Source: Klebsiella sp. BIGb0138
Lineage (GTDB): Bacteria; Pseudomonadota; Gammaproteobacteria; Enterobacterales; Enterobacteriaceae
Reading direction: 5' to 3'
DNA: 64,000 nt
Assembly: GCF_004342285.1 (NCBI RefSeq)
Contig: NZ_SMCV01000002.1
Location: 186,001-250,000 of the forward strand
A model generated the notes under the pieces. The model searched no databases. It saw only the letters and a program-made list of their open reading frames with translations, and was not told the origin of the DNA. Shown here one piece after another: positions 30,613-41,923 of the stretch (positions are counted from its first letter, which is position 1; every line of letters begins with the position of its first letter). Position numbers and translations under genes: made by a program.

Positions 30613-30987
30613 TTACAGATAAAGATACAGGCGGGCCTTATGCGCCCCCAGAAGATTTGCGCTGCCGTACACGGTGACGGAAGAGTGCGCGGGCACCGTA
30701 ATGCTGCGGGCCGGCTCCAGCGGATGCATTTCCAGACCTCTCACGTCATACCAGAAGAAGCGGTAATGCACGGTGATCGGCTCCTGTCGTTCATTAAACA
30801 GTCTGGAAGTAGCGGTGGCCTGAATCTCGGAAGCGGCCACCGACGGCGCATCGGCGCTGATTCCCGCCGCCAGCACGTTGGATTCCATCACCAGAGTCTG
30901 CTGTTCGCCGACGGGGATTTCCGCGCGAGAACCGCAACCGGCCAGGAGCGCTATCGCCAGAAGCGTGCCGAAATGAGCTGCGCGCAT
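30613..30987 (-). CDS. ycfL: YcfL-family lipoprotein
   Basis: YcfL is a small conserved lipoprotein of unknown function. The 124 residues begin with a signal ending in the lipobox LLAGC (Cys about 18). The rest has the family features ITVHYRFFWYDVRGLEMHPL and VYGSANLLGAHKARLYLYL. It lies 12 bases upstream of lpoB and 3 bases after hinT. Its constant place next to lpoB suggests an envelope role, which is inference only. Confidence 0.9.
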   Translation of the reverse strand: MRAAHFGTLLAIALLAGCGSRAEIPVGEQQTLVMESNVLAAGISADAPSVAASEIQATATSRLFNERQEPITVHYRFFWYDVRGLEMHPLEPARSITVPAHSSVTVYGSANLLGAHKARLYLYL

Positions 30988-30990
30988 CGA

Positions 30991-31347
30991 TTAGCCTTTA
31001 TGTGCCAGCATGGGACCTAGCGGGCGGCCGCCCAGCAGGTGCATGTGGATATGGTAGACTTCCTGGCCGCCGTGGCGGTTACAGTTGACGATCAGGCGAT
31101 AGCCATCGTCGGCAAGGCCTTCATCACGAGCGATTTTCGCCGCCACGGTCATCATCCGGCCCAGCGCCAGTTCATGTTCGGTGGTCACATCGTTGACGGT
31201 AGGAATCAGGATATTAGGGATAATCAGAATGTGGGTTGGCGCCTGCGGGGAAATGTCGCGAAAAGCGGTCACCAGCTCATCCTGATAAACAATATCCGAC
31301 GGGATCTCCCGGCGAATGATTTTGCTGAAAATCGTTTCTTCTGCCAT
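30991..31347 (-). CDS. hinT: Purine nucleoside phosphoramidase HinT
   Basis: HinT is a HIT-family dimer that hydrolyses AMP-linked phosphoramidates such as AMP-lysine. The 118 residues contain the histidine triad [10 protein letters not shown] (H99, H101, H103, with H101 as nucleophile) and the phosphate-contact region RHGGQEVYH. It lacks one C-terminal residue relative to E. coli (ends LAHKG). It is the first gene of the leftward run reaching to ycfP and is divergent from fhuE. Confidence 0.95.
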   Translation of the reverse strand: MAEETIFSKIIRREIPSDIVYQDELVTAFRDISPQAPTHILIIPNILIPTVNDVTTEHELALGRMMTVAAKIARDEGLADDGYRLIVNCNRHGGQEVYHIHMHLLGGRPLGPMLAHKG

Positions 31348-31586
31348 GACTGATTCCTTATTAATTTTTATACCGTGCTCTGGCCTACCTCTGCAGATAA
31401 ACGCGGATGCACAGGATTCGTTTAAGAGTATGAGCGAGTTACTCCCCCTCTTTCAACCTGAATGCGCTTTTTCTTATGCCGCAGTGGCGTTAGCTGCTGA
31501 CGGATTAATCATATCGTTGCCTGCTCCTTTCGCCAGGAGGGTAAAATCCCGTTTCTGCCCTCTTCTTACTTCTGTTTACACAATAA

Positions 31587-31615
31587 ATACAAATGCGTAT
31601 ATTTCTCATTTGTAT
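31587..31615. promoter_or_regulatory. Inverted repeat in the hinT-fhuE gap, possible Fur region
   Basis: ATACAAATG (31587-31595) and CATTTGTAT (31607-31615) are perfect 9-bp inverted arms in an AT-rich stretch 90-120 bases before fhuE. A Fur site is expected for fhuE, and this region is the best candidate, but no 15-base window matches the Fur consensus well. The rest of the 356-base gap shows no gene. Confidence 0.35.
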
Positions 31616-31703
31616 TCATAATGAATGCGGTGCGCTTACAGACAAGGTACGACCGCGGCCATAGAGCCACGGCACATAACAATGACTTTTTGATTAAGGG
31701 CTT

Positions 31704-33881
31704 ATGATGTCTCTCATTCTCCATTCCCGGGATCGGCGTATCGCGCCATCCCTGCTGGCCGTTGGTATTGCGCTGGCGCTCTCTTCCACTCCCGGTTACG
31801 CCGCCGAGGATACCATCATTGTAGAAGGTACAACGGAAACGGGTTCTGACGCGCAGCAGCAGGATTACAGCGTCAAAACCACCACCGCCGGGACCCGGAT
31901 GCCGATGATCCAGCGCGATATTCCGCAGTCGGTCAGTATTATCAGCGAACAACGCATGCAGGATCAGCAATTGCAAACGCTCGGCGACGTAATGGATAAC
32001 ACGCTCGGGATCAGTAAAAGCCAGGCGGACTCCGATCGCAGCAGCTATTTCTCCCGCGGTTTCGAGATAGACAACTATATGGTCGATGGTATTCCGACTT
32101 ATTTTGAATCCCGCTGGAACCTGGGCGACGCCCTCTCTGATACCGCCCTCTTTGAGCGTGTTGAAGTCGTGCGCGGCGCAAACGGCCTGATGACCGGTAC
32201 CGGTAACCCTTCGGCCTCCGTCAACATGATTCGCAAACATGCCACCAGCCGGGAGTTCACCGGTAACGTATCAGCGGAGTACGGTAGCTGGAACAAACAG
32301 CGCTACGTCGCGGATATGCAAAGTCCGCTGACTGAAGATGGCAACGTACGTGCGCGGATTGTCGCCGGCTACCAGAACAATGACTCCTGGCTTGATCGCT
32401 ACAACAGCGAGAAAACGTTCTTCTCCGGCATCCTGGATGCCGATCTGGGTGAAACCACCAGCCTTTCCGCAGGCTATGAATATCAACGCATTGATGTTAA
32501 CAGTCCGACCTGGGGTGGGCTGCCGCGCTGGAATACCGATGGCAGCAAAACTCACTATGACCGCGCCCACAGCACGGCGCCGGATTGGGCCTATAACGAT
32601 AAAGAATTCAATAAAATCTTTGTGACCCTGAAGCAACGCTTTGCGGATACCTGGCAGGCGACCCTGAATGCGACCCACTCCGAGGTCAAGTTCGACAGCA
32701 AAACAATGTACGTGGATGCGTATGTCAATAAAGAGACCGGCATGCTGGTCGGTCCATACAGCAGCTATGGCCCAGGCTATGACTACGTTGCCGGGACCGG
32801 CTGGAACAGCGGGAAACGTAAAGTCGATGCCGTGGATCTGTTCGCCGATGGCGGCTACGATCTGTTTGGCCGACAGCATAATCTGATGCTGGGCGGCAGC
32901 TACAGCAAGCAAAATAACCGCTACTTCAGCGCATGGGCCAACGTCTTCCCGGATGAAATCGGCAGCTTCTACGCCTACAACGCTGGCGGCTTCCCGGAAA
33001 CCCATTGGGATGCGCAGAGCCTGGCGCAGGACGATACCACGCGCATGAAATCCTTATATGCCGCAACGCGTATTTCACTGGCCGACCCGCTGTACCTGAT
33101 TCTTGGCGCTCGCTATACCAACTGGAGTATCGGCACGCTGTCCTACACTTCCGAGAAGAATCACACCACGCCTTATGCCGGACTGGTTTACGACATCAAT
33201 GATAACTGGTCGGCATACGCGAGCTATACCTCAATCTTCCAGCCGCAGAACGTCCGCGACGGCTCGGGCAAATACCTGACGCCTATCACCGGGAATAACT
33301 ATGAGGTTGGCCTGAAATCAGACTGGATGGACAGCCGTCTGACGACCACGCTAGCCGTGTTTCGCATCGAACAGGATAACCTGGGTCAGTCTACCGGGAC
33401 GCCGATTGCCGGCAGCAGCGGCGATATCGCCTATAAAACCGTCAATGGTACGGTGAGTAAAGGCGTCGAGTTCGAAATTAACGGCGCGCTTAGCGATAAC
33501 TGGCAGATGACGTTTGGCGCAACCCGCTACGTTGCCGAAGACAACGAAGGTAAGGCGGTAAACCCGAACCTGCCGCGTACCAGCGTCAAACTGTTCACCC
33601 GCTACCGCCTGCCGGCGATGCCCGAGCTGACCGTTGGCGGCGGCGTCAACTGGCAGAACCGCGTCTATAAAGAGACCGACACGCCGTACGGTACCTTCCG
33701 TGCTGAACAGGGCAGCTACGCGCTGGTGGATCTCTTCACCCGTTACCAGGTCAGCAAAAACTTTGCCTTACAGGCCAATCTTAATAACCTGTTCGACAAA
33801 ACCTACGATACCAACATCGACGGCTCTATTGTTTACGGCGAACCGCGTAACATCAGCATCACCGCCAGCTATCAGTTCTGA
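31704..33881 (+). CDS. fhuE: Ferric coprogen/rhodotorulate receptor FhuE
   Basis: FhuE imports fungal hydroxamate siderophores (coprogen, rhodotorulate) across the outer membrane with TonB. The 725-residue precursor has a signal peptide (about 1-34, cleavage near GYAA), a TonB box (DTIIVEG), a plug domain (about 60-180, with RDIPQSVSIISEQRM and RVEVVRGANGLMTGTGNPS) and a long barrel ending in the outer-membrane signature phenylalanine (SITASYQF). Similarity to E. coli FhuE is strong throughout. It is divergent from hinT and convergent with ptsG. Confidence 0.95.
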   Translation: MMSLILHSRDRRIAPSLLAVGIALALSSTPGYAAEDTIIVEGTTETGSDAQQQDYSVKTTTAGTRMPMIQRDIPQSVSIISEQRMQDQQLQTLGDVMDNTLGISKSQADSDRSSYFSRGFEIDNYMVDGIPTYFESRWNLGDALSDTALFERVEVVRGANGLMTGTGNPSASVNMIRKHATSREFTGNVSAEYGSWNKQRYVADMQSPLTEDGNVRARIVAGYQNNDSWLDRYNSEKTFFSGILDADLGETTSLSAGYEYQRIDVNSPTWGGLPRWNTDGSKTHYDRAHSTAPDWAYNDKEFNKIFVTLKQRFADTWQATLNATHSEVKFDSKTMYVDAYVNKETGMLVGPYSSYGPGYDYVAGTGWNSGKRKVDAVDLFADGGYDLFGRQHNLMLGGSYSKQNNRYFSAWANVFPDEIGSFYAYNAGGFPETHWDAQSLAQDDTTRMKSLYAATRISLADPLYLILGARYTNWSIGTLSYTSEKNHTTPYAGLVYDINDNWSAYASYTSIFQPQNVRDGSGKYLTPITGNNYEVGLKSDWMDSRLTTTLAVFRIEQDNLGQSTGTPIAGSSGDIAYKTVNGTVSKGVEFEINGALSDNWQMTFGATRYVAEDNEGKAVNPNLPRTSVKLFTRYRLPAMPELTVGGGVNWQNRVYKETDTPYGTFRAEQGSYALVDLFTRYQVSKNFALQANLNNLFDKTYDTNIDGSIVYGEPRNISITASYQF

Positions 33882-33891
33882 CAGATCGTCT

Positions 33892-33927
33892 GCGCGTAAA
33901 GGGGTTGCCTTTACGCGCGCCTATTTA
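33892..33927 (+). terminator. fhuE terminator
   Basis: A perfect 11-bp stem GCGCGTAAAGG / CCTTTACGCGC with loop GGTTG starts 10 bases after the fhuE stop, followed by the modest T-rich GCCTATTT. Confidence 0.75.
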
Positions 33928-33968
33928 GCGGACCAAACCGGCTAACGAAACGCAGCCCTTCCGGACGT

Positions 33969-33994
33969 AAAAAAGGCAGCCATTCGGCTGCCTT
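33969..33994 (-). terminator. ptsG terminator
   Basis: On the minus strand AAGGCAGCC / GGCTGCCTT form a 9-bp stem with a four-base loop, followed by TTTTTT. It lies 20 bases past the ptsG stop. Confidence 0.9.
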
Positions 33995-34013
33995 AGTCTC
34001 CCCACATCACAAC

Positions 34014-35447
34014 TTAGTTGCTGCGGATGTATTCATCCATTTCAGTTTTCAGGTTATCGGACTTAGTCCCGAAGATAGCCTGAACGCCTGAACCTGCAAC
34101 GACCACGCCTGCGGCGCCCAGTTTTTTCAGGCCAGCCTGATCAACTTTCGCCACGTCAGCGACGCTCACGCGCAGACGAGTGATGCACGCATCGAGGTTA
34201 GTGATGTTGTCTTTACCGCCGAACGCCGCGATCAGTGCCGGAGCCATTTCGCTGGTCGCGCCTGCTTTGCTGTCTTCAGTCGTATCTTCGCGACCCGGAG
34301 TTTTCAGGTCCAGCGCTTTAATCAGCACGCGGAAGACGACGTAGTAGACGATCGCATAGCAGATACCGACAATCGGGAACAGCCACAGTTTGCTGCTGTT
34401 GCCAGACAGAACGATAAAGTCGATCAGACCGTGAGAGAACGATGTCCCGTCACGCATACCCAGCAGGATACAGATCGGGAATGCCAGACCGGCCAGAATG
34501 GCGTGGATAACGTACAGAATCGGCGCAACGAACATGAAGGAGAACTCGATCGGCTCGGTGATACCGGTCAGGAACGAGGTCAGCGCTGCGGAGATCATGA
34601 TACCGCCCACTTTCGCGCGGTTTTCTGGCTTAGCAGAGTGCCAGATGGCGATAGCAGCGGCCGGCAGACCGTACATTTTGAACAGGAAGCCGCCGGACAG
34701 TTTACCCGCAGTCGGGTCGCCTGCCATGTAACGTGGGATATCGCCGTGGAAGACCTGACCCGCCGCATTGGTGTATTCACCAATCTGCATCTGGAAAGGT
34801 ACGTTCCAGATGTGGTGCAGACCAAACGGTACCAGGCAACGTTCAATGAAGCCGTAGATACCGAATGCCACAACCGGGTTCTGGTAAGCCGCCCACTGGG
34901 AGAAGGTCTGGATAGCAGAGCCGATCGGCGGCCAGATGAAGGAGAGGATCACACCGGTGAAAATAGCGGCCAGACCGGAGATAATCGGCACAAAACGCTT
35001 GCCCGCAAAGAAGCCCAGATACTCAGGCAGCTTGATGCGATAGAAGCGGTTAAACATATACGCGGCGATAGCACCAGAGATAATACCGCCAAGTACGCCG
35101 GTATCCGCCAGATGTTTCGCCGCAATTTCTTCAGCAGGTAAATGCAGAACCAGAGGCGCAACGACCGCCATGGTTTTCACCATGATGCCGTAAGCAACGA
35201 CCGCAGCCAGTGCGGATACACCGTCGTTATTGGTGAAGCCAAGCGCGACACCGATAGCGAAAATCAACGGCATGTTAGCAAAGACTGAACCGCCCGCTTC
35301 TGCCATCACGTGGGAAACTACGGCTGGCAGCCAGCTGAAGTTTGCGGAACCGACGCCCAGCAAGATACCTGCGATAGGCAGTACGGATACCGGCAGCATC
35401 AGCGATTTACCGACCTTCTGCAGGTTAGCAAATGCATTCTTAAACAT
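34014..35447 (-). CDS. ptsG: Glucose-specific PTS enzyme IIBC
   Basis: PtsG is the main glucose transporter; it imports glucose and phosphorylates it with phosphate relayed from EIIA-Glc. The 477 residues consist of the membrane EIIC domain (about 1-380, substrate region [15 protein letters not shown]), a linker, and the cytoplasmic EIIB domain with phospho-accepting C421 ([11 protein letters not shown]). Length equals the E. coli protein. Upstream lie conserved control sites for Mlc, CRP and the small RNA SgrS. Confidence 0.97.
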   Translation of the reverse strand: MFKNAFANLQKVGKSLMLPVSVLPIAGILLGVGSANFSWLPAVVSHVMAEAGGSVFANMPLIFAIGVALGFTNNDGVSALAAVVAYGIMVKTMAVVAPLVLHLPAEEIAAKHLADTGVLGGIISGAIAAYMFNRFYRIKLPEYLGFFAGKRFVPIISGLAAIFTGVILSFIWPPIGSAIQTFSQWAAYQNPVVAFGIYGFIERCLVPFGLHHIWNVPFQMQIGEYTNAAGQVFHGDIPRYMAGDPTAGKLSGGFLFKMYGLPAAAIAIWHSAKPENRAKVGGIMISAALTSFLTGITEPIEFSFMFVAPILYVIHAILAGLAFPICILLGMRDGTSFSHGLIDFIVLSGNSSKLWLFPIVGICYAIVYYVVFRVLIKALDLKTPGREDTTEDSKAGATSEMAPALIAAFGGKDNITNLDACITRLRVSVADVAKVDQAGLKKLGAAGVVVAGSGVQAIFGTKSDNLKTEMDEYIRSN

Positions 35448-35449
35448 AA

Positions 35450-35480
35450 TTGAGAGTGCTCCTGAGTATTTGGTGCTTTT
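35450..35480 (-). promoter_or_regulatory. ptsG leader: SgrS pairing region and ribosome-binding site
   Basis: On the minus strand the leader reads ACTCAGGAGCACTCTCAAT before the ATG. This is the segment that in E. coli pairs with the small RNA SgrS under glucose-phosphate stress and includes the AGGAG ribosome-binding site. It appears unchanged here. sgrS itself is not in the window. Confidence 0.75.
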
Positions 35481-35545
35481 TTACGTTTTCACGCATTGGC
35501 ACGGGGGGAGAACCGTGCCGTGGACAGGACATCTAAGCGCCCTTT

Positions 35546-35567
35546 ATTTATTACACAGAGTAAAATA
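35546..35567 (-). promoter_or_regulatory. Mlc operator of ptsG
   Basis: A 22-base AT-rich site (minus strand TATTTTACTCTGTGTAATAA and two more bases) matches the Mlc operator at the E. coli ptsG promoter. Mlc represses ptsG until glucose uptake draws it to the membrane by binding unphosphorylated PtsG. The 304-base gap between ptsG and ycfH holds this site, the CRP site and the leader, and otherwise nothing I can name. Confidence 0.8.
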
Positions 35568-35580
35568 ATTGGCGGAATGA

Positions 35581-35602
35581 TTGTTTGACGGCTATCACGT
35601 TT
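35581..35602 (-). promoter_or_regulatory. CRP site of the ptsG promoter
   Basis: On the minus strand CGTGATAGCCGTCAAA matches the half-sites TGTGA and TCACA at 4 of 5 positions each with the right 6-base spacer. It lies about 35 bases upstream of the Mlc operator, the arrangement known for E. coli ptsG. Confidence 0.7.
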
Positions 35603-35751
35603 CAATCAGTCGGCGTTGAAAAATTTACACCAACTTACATAAGTTGTATCTGGATGTTGCCAAAAACCATTCACCGCCCCTTTTGTGGCGGTGAACTTTA
35701 CTCGCTTTGGCTATTAATTACGAGCCTTAAAATAATAGGCAGATCGGCAGG

Positions 35752-36537
35752 TTACAGCCGGGAGGGGTCAATATGGAACAGGCTGGCGAAATTAGCGGTG
35801 GTCTGTTGCGCCAGCTGCTCCAGCGAAACGCCCTTCAGTACCGCCATGTACTCGGCAACATCGCGCACCATCGCCGGTTGGTTCTCTTTGCCGCGGTGCG
35901 GGACCGGGGCCAGATACGGCGAGTCGGTTTCCACCAGCAGGCGATCGAGTGGAACATAGCGCGCGGCATCGCGCAGCTGTTCGGCGTTACGGAACGTGAC
36001 AATGCCGGAAAACGAGATATAGAACCCCATATCCAGCAATTTACCTGCTGTCTCCCGATCCTCAGTGAAACAGTGTAGTACGCCGCCGCAATCCGTCACT
36101 TTTTCTTCGCGCAAAATGGCCAGCGTGTCGGCGCGCGCGTCGCGGGTGTGTACGATGACCGGCTTATTTAATTCTCGGCCAATGCGGATATGATCGCGGA
36201 AGGAGGTCTGCTGGCGTGGTTTAGTCTCCGGGGTGTAAAAATAATCCAGCCCGGTTTCGCCCATTGCCACTACCCCTTCCTCCGCCGCCAGCTTGCGCAA
36301 CTCGTCGACATCGTACGCTTCATCCTGATTAAGCGGGTGGACGCCACAGGAGAACACGACGTTGTCGCGCTGGCCGACCAGTTCGCGCATGCCGCGGTAT
36401 CCCGGCAGCGTCGTGGCCACGGCAAGGAAAAACTTCACGTCACGGGCGGCGGCTTTCGCCAGCACATCGTCCACGTTTTTATGTAGCGTTTGATAATCCA
36501 GGCCATCAAGATGGCAGTGGGAGTCGACTAAAAACAT
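35752..36537 (-). CDS. ycfH: TatD-family metallohydrolase YcfH
   Basis: YcfH is a TatD-family metal-dependent hydrolase, probably a deoxyribonuclease by family. The 261 residues form a TIM barrel with metal ligands HCH in DSHCHLDG, the glutamate in GETGLDYFY, histidines in VIVHTRDA and LHCFTED, and the aspartate in LLVETDSPYLAP. It is a few residues shorter at the C-terminus than in E. coli. It follows holB by 10 bases and ends the long leftward cluster. The in vivo substrate is not established. Confidence 0.95.
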   Translation of the reverse strand: MFLVDSHCHLDGLDYQTLHKNVDDVLAKAAARDVKFFLAVATTLPGYRGMRELVGQRDNVVFSCGVHPLNQDEAYDVDELRKLAAEEGVVAMGETGLDYFYTPETKPRQQTSFRDHIRIGRELNKPVIVHTRDARADTLAILREEKVTDCGGVLHCFTEDRETAGKLLDMGFYISFSGIVTFRNAEQLRDAARYVPLDRLLVETDSPYLAPVPHRGKENQPAMVRDVAEYMAVLKGVSLEQLAQQTTANFASLFHIDPSRL

Positions 36538-36547
36538 AATGTCTCGC

Positions 36548-37552
36548 TCAGAGGTGGGATACGGGAAGTACCGCCCCAGGTTGCAGGTAATGTTCCCAGC
36601 GCAGGAGGCGCTCGGTTAACAGCAGTTCGCGATTGACGCCAACGACGTTCAGCAGACTGTCGCGGCAGGCGCTGACGTCGCGGGCAATGGTCTGCAAACG
36701 AGCAACAGGCAGCGCCTGGGCCAGTTGATTGACCAGCGTCCAGGCGTCAGGGTTACTCACCAGAGTGATCCCCTGCTGCCGTTTTTGAGCATCCAGCAGC
36801 AGCGAGGCCAGCCAGTGCAAACGAACCGCCGCCTGTTCATGATTCAGAATCGGTAATAGCGCCAGCCAGTCGCCGCGGGTCAGGACGTTTGCCAGCGTCT
36901 GGATAAGCTGCTGCCGGGGAGCCCAGTGGCTCTCCTGCAGCAGATCCAGCGCCGCAGCAGGTGCGTTGGCGCTTAAGCGTAGCGCCGCCAGCAGCGCATC
37001 CTGCGGCATCGTCACTTCCCGCTCCAGCCATGCCAGCCCGTAGGATTCTGACGGCGGTGCCAGGTGATAGAGGCGACAGCGGCTACGCAGCGTTGCCAGC
37101 AGGCGAGCCGGTTCCTGACAGGCGAGGAAAAACCAGGTGTTTTCCGGGGGCTCTTCGAGGGTCTTTAATAAGGCGTTCGCCGCCGCATCCGTCAGCAGCG
37201 CGGCATCACCGATCCACACCACCTTGGCGCCGCCAAGGCGGGAGCGCTCGTAGAGCTTTTCGTTAACGTCGCGCACGGCGTCAATCCCGAGCGCGCTTTT
37301 GCCTTTTTCCGGCGCCAGGGTGTAGTAATCGGGGTGGCTACCGGCCTGCATCAGCTGGCAGCTGTGGCAATGGCCACAGCTTTTATGCCCTTCCGGCTGC
37401 CGGCACATCAGATAGCGGCACAGGGCATAGATCAACGCGCCCCCCCCCATCCCCGGCAATGCCTGAAGCAGTAACGCATGGTGACCCCGTCCAGCCTGAT
37501 AGCCGGCGACTAATTGTTCAAATGACGGGCGTAACCACGGGTACCATTTCAT
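36548..37552 (-). CDS. holB: DNA polymerase III delta-prime subunit
   Basis: Delta-prime is the rigid stator of the clamp loader that places the beta clamp on DNA. The 334 residues have an AAA+-like domain with a zinc module ([10 protein letters not shown] plus an earlier cysteine), the LLKTLEEPP segment and the SRC-like motif RSRCRL. It lacks a working P-loop, as expected for this subunit. The ATG at 37552 overlaps the tmk stop by four bases and gives [14 protein letters not shown]. The middle and C-terminal parts differ from E. coli more than in most neighbours. Confidence 0.95.
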   Translation of the reverse strand: MKWYPWLRPSFEQLVAGYQAGRGHHALLLQALPGMGGGALIYALCRYLMCRQPEGHKSCGHCHSCQLMQAGSHPDYYTLAPEKGKSALGIDAVRDVNEKLYERSRLGGAKVVWIGDAALLTDAAANALLKTLEEPPENTWFFLACQEPARLLATLRSRCRLYHLAPPSESYGLAWLEREVTMPQDALLAALRLSANAPAAALDLLQESHWAPRQQLIQTLANVLTRGDWLALLPILNHEQAAVRLHWLASLLLDAQKRQQGITLVSNPDAWTLVNQLAQALPVARLQTIARDVSACRDSLLNVVGVNRELLLTERLLRWEHYLQPGAVLPVSHL

Positions 37553-38190
37553 GCGCGTTGCTCCGCGACCCACCGGCTGACGACCGTACGAATAGCGTTC
37601 GCCACGGCCTCCAGCGATTGTGTCGCATCGATGGTATGAATAGTCGGATCCTGCGCCGCCAGCTCAAGATAGCGGGCACGGGTCCGATTGAAGAAGTCCA
37701 GCGACTCTTGCTCGATACGATCGAGATCGCCCCGCGCCCGCGCGCGCTTGAGGCCCACCTCCGGCGTCACATCCAGATACAGCGTCAGGTTCGGGCGAAA
37801 ATCGCCTAATACCGCATCGCGCAGCGTAGCCAGCATGGTCTGGTCGATACCGCGCCCGCCGCCCTGATAGGCCTGGGTCGACAGATCGTGGCGATCGCCG
37901 ATGACCCACTGCCCGCGAGCCAGCGCTGGCTTAATCACCGTCTCCACCAGCTGGACCCGGGCGGCGTAAAACATCAGCACTTCGGCTTTGTCGTTAATGA
38001 CTTCATCCCCGGTGGACTGGATATCCAGCACCAGACTGCGCAGCTTCTCGGCAAGGATGGTACCGCCCGGCTCTCGGGTAAACACCAGATCGCTGACCCC
38101 TGACTGTTCCAGCGCCTCCACCACCAGGTTGCGGGCGGTGGTCTTCCCTGCGCCCTCCAGGCCTTCGATAACAATATAGTTACTGCGCAT
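37549..38190 (-). CDS. tmk: Thymidylate kinase
   Basis: Tmk phosphorylates dTMP to dTDP, an essential step of dTTP synthesis. The 213 residues show the P-loop [12 protein letters not shown], the DR(Y/H) motif in [19 protein letters not shown] and a basic lid region ([19 protein letters not shown]). It overlaps mltG by 11 bases upstream and holB by 4 bases downstream, so translation is probably linked. Length matches E. coli Tmk. Confidence 0.97.
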   Translation of the reverse strand: MRSNYIVIEGLEGAGKTTARNLVVEALEQSGVSDLVFTREPGGTILAEKLRSLVLDIQSTGDEVINDKAEVLMFYAARVQLVETVIKPALARGQWVIGDRHDLSTQAYQGGGRGIDQTMLATLRDAVLGDFRPNLTLYLDVTPEVGLKRARARGDLDRIEQESLDFFNRTRARYLELAAQDPTIHTIDATQSLEAVANAIRTVVSRWVAEQRA

Positions 38191-39202
38191 TTTTTTCCTT
38201 AAGTACTTTCAGATAATCCTGCACCGAGCGGTTATGGCTGGCCAGATTGGTGTTAAAGGTATGCCCACCTTTGCCATCGGCAACAAAATAGAGATAAGCC
38301 GACTTCGCCGGGTGTGCGGCGGCGTTCAGCGACGCCTCCCCCGGCACGGCGATAGGCCCCGGCGGCAAGCCGCCGATCGCATAGGTATTGTACGGCGTCG
38401 GGGTCTCAAGATCTTTACGCGTCAGCTTGCCATTATAGCTCTCCCCCATACCGTAAATCACGGTCGGGTCAGTTTGCAGACGCATGCCGATCCGCAGGCG
38501 GTTGATAAACACCGACGCAACGCGATCGCGCTCCTCGGGCACCGCCGTCTCTTTTTCAATGATCGACGCCATGGTCAGCAGCTGGTTCTGATCCTTATAC
38601 GGCAGATTATCCATCCGCCCTTCCCAGGCTTTCCCGACTTCCGTGACCATTTTCTGATACGCGCGTTTGAGGATCGCCACATCGCTGGTATTCGCGGTAT
38701 ACATCCAGGTATCCGGCCAGAACCATCCTTCCACCCAGTCAGCATGTTCAAGATCAAGGGCCTTCGCCACCGTCTCGTAGCGATCGTCCGCCAGCGTATG
38801 CTTGACGTACGGGGCGTCGCGCAGCTGGCGCAGGTAGTCACTCACCCGCATTCCTTCGACAAAACGCAGCGGGAACTGGGCCTCTTTGCCGCTGCCCAGC
38901 AGCAGCAGCATCTCGCGTACCGTCATTTGCGGGCTGAAACGGTAAGTACCGGCTTTAAAGTGGGATAATTCCGGTTCCAGGCGCAGCAGCCACTGGAAGA
39001 CGCGCGGACGGTTGATCGCCTTGTCGGCATACAGCTGCTCACCGAGGGCCAGACGCCCGGTACCAGCTTCCAGCGTAAAGATCGTCTCTTCTTTAATCAG
39101 CAGCTTGCTGTCGGCAAGCTGACGAACTTTCCACATGCCCGCGCCTGCAGCAATGCCCAGCACCACTAACACCAGCAGGATAAAACGTAACATTTTCTTC
39201 AT
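38180..39202 (-). CDS. mltG: Endolytic murein transglycosylase MltG
   Basis: MltG (YceG) cleaves nascent glycan strands at the inner membrane and sets their length. The 340 residues have one N-terminal membrane helix (about 4-24), a LysM-like part and the YceG catalytic domain with E218 in [11 protein letters not shown] and the conserved TDPTVIYG and GGLPPGPIA segments. The start at 39202 lies 2 bases after pabC. Length and active site match E. coli. Confidence 0.96.
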   Translation of the reverse strand: MKKMLRFILLVLVVLGIAAGAGMWKVRQLADSKLLIKEETIFTLEAGTGRLALGEQLYADKAINRPRVFQWLLRLEPELSHFKAGTYRFSPQMTVREMLLLLGSGKEAQFPLRFVEGMRVSDYLRQLRDAPYVKHTLADDRYETVAKALDLEHADWVEGWFWPDTWMYTANTSDVAILKRAYQKMVTEVGKAWEGRMDNLPYKDQNQLLTMASIIEKETAVPEERDRVASVFINRLRIGMRLQTDPTVIYGMGESYNGKLTRKDLETPTPYNTYAIGGLPPGPIAVPGEASLNAAAHPAKSAYLYFVADGKGGHTFNTNLASHNRSVQDYLKVLKEKNAQ

Positions 39203-39204
39203 GA

Positions 39205-40014
39205 CTAACCAGACAGCTCACACAGTGGGGCTAAAAAATGATAAAGCTCTCGCGAGGACCAACAGGTGTCGTCCCAGCTGCGAACCGGCACCAGCGGCAT
39301 CAGCGCGTTGCAAATCAGCACTTCATCGGCATCACGCAACGCAGCACAACCGGTTGTGACTTCGACAACGCGAAATGGCGATGGTGCCAGCTGCGCAAGA
39401 CAATGCTGGCGCATAATACCGTTCACTCCGGCCTGATCGAGACGCGGCGTAAACACCGTCATTCCTTTGCGCCAGAACAGATTCGCGGCACAGCATTCCG
39501 TAAGCCACCCGTCGCTGTCAAGAACCAGCGCCTCATCGGCATCCGTCTGCTCAAGATGAGACCGAATCAGCACCTGTTCCAGCCGGTTCAGGTGCTTCAG
39601 CCCTGCCAGAGCCGGATTACGCCCCAGCCGTAGCGGACTGAGCGTCAGCGTAATCCCCTCTTCGCGCCAGCGGGAATAATGCGCCGGAAGAGGTGAAACG
39701 CTGAGGATCCGCGTGGGAGCCTGGCACGCCGCGCCGCTATAGCCGCGTCCGCCTGCGCCGCGCGTCAGAATGACTTTAAGCACGCCGTCGTCATGCGCTC
39801 GCGCCAGGCGGCGCATTTCCTCCTCCAGCGTTTGCCAGCGGGTGTAGGGAATCATCAGTTTTTCGCAGGCCTGCTGCAAACGGCGAAGGTGGGCTGGCAA
39901 CATCTGTACTTTACGCCCCGCAACGCGTGCGGTGGTAAAGCACCCATCCCCAAACTGGATGGCCCGGTCGTTAGCGGCCAGGGTGTCCTGTTCAATGCCA
40001 TTAATCAAGAACAT
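39205..40014 (-). CDS. pabC: Aminodeoxychorismate lyase
   Basis: PabC converts 4-amino-4-deoxychorismate to p-aminobenzoate and pyruvate for folate synthesis, using PLP. The 269 residues belong to fold type IV, with the N-terminal [10 protein letters not shown] motif, the PLP lysine K140 ([13 protein letters not shown]) and the conserved [14 protein letters not shown] near the C-terminus. It sits between fabF and mltG, a linkage of folate and fatty acid genes also found in E. coli. A terminator hairpin precedes it. Confidence 0.95.
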   Translation of the reverse strand: MFLINGIEQDTLAANDRAIQFGDGCFTTARVAGRKVQMLPAHLRRLQQACEKLMIPYTRWQTLEEEMRRLARAHDDGVLKVILTRGAGGRGYSGAACQAPTRILSVSPLPAHYSRWREEGITLTLSPLRLGRNPALAGLKHLNRLEQVLIRSHLEQTDADEALVLDSDGWLTECCAANLFWRKGMTVFTPRLDQAGVNGIMRQHCLAQLAPSPFRVVEVTTGCAALRDADEVLICNALMPLVPVRSWDDTCWSSRELYHFLAPLCELSG

Positions 40015-40093
40015 AGTGGCTCCTTATCGGTGGCCCGTCAGTGTCTCAGGATGAAATACGCAGGACAAGCAGAGAAAGCTGAAGAAAAAAGAA

Positions 40094-40114
40094 GGCCCGC
40101 ATTTTATGCAGGCC
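40094..40114 (-). terminator. Hairpin between fabF and pabC
   Basis: On the minus strand GGCCTGCAT / ATGCGGGCC pair around AAA, followed by TTCTTTTTTC. It lies 33 bases after the fabF stop and probably ends part of the fab message, so pabC may depend on read-through or its own promoter. Confidence 0.75.
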
Positions 40115-40146
40115 TGAGTCATGACGTTGTAACGAGCTTGACGCGC

Positions 40147-41442
<1,296 letters not shown>

Positions 41443-41476
41443 TCAGGCGGTCGAATGACCGCCTGGAGATGTTCAC

Positions 41477-41713
41477 TTACGCCTGGTGACCGTTGATGTA
41501 ATCAATGGCAGCCTGAACAGTGGTGATTTTCTCAGCTTCTTCGTCCGGAATCTCAGTATCAAACTCTTCTTCCAGAGCCATTACCAGCTCAACGGTGTCA
41601 AGAGAATCAGCGCCCAGGTCTTCAACGAAGGAAGCATTGTTGGTGACTTCTTCCTGCTTAACGCCCAGCTGTTCGCCGATAATTTTCTTAACGCGTTCTT
41701 CGATAGTGCTCAT
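41477..41713 (-). CDS. acpP: Acyl carrier protein
   Basis: AcpP carries growing acyl chains on a 4'-phosphopantetheine arm. The 78 residues are strongly acidic, and the prosthetic-group serine stands in [15 protein letters not shown]. As far as I can recall, the sequence is identical to that of E. coli. The 210-base gap from fabG upstream, which no other gene occupies, probably includes a dedicated promoter, as expected for a very highly expressed gene. Codon use appears highly biased. Confidence 0.98.
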
Positions 41714-41923
41714 ACTCTTAAATTTCCTATCAAAACTCGCTTTCGCGATGGTTTTCGTAGTGTATAAAATGTTGAAAAATTTGCAACTAAATCCCGGCAG
41801 GTCTTACCACGATTTTACGCTATTTTGAGGCCGTTTGGCCTCAGAACGCAAATCATTTTGCACAAAACCGTATTCAGGATCGCACAGACTGCGCGGTTCC
41901 TGAGCGTTTTGCGCAAATCTCGG

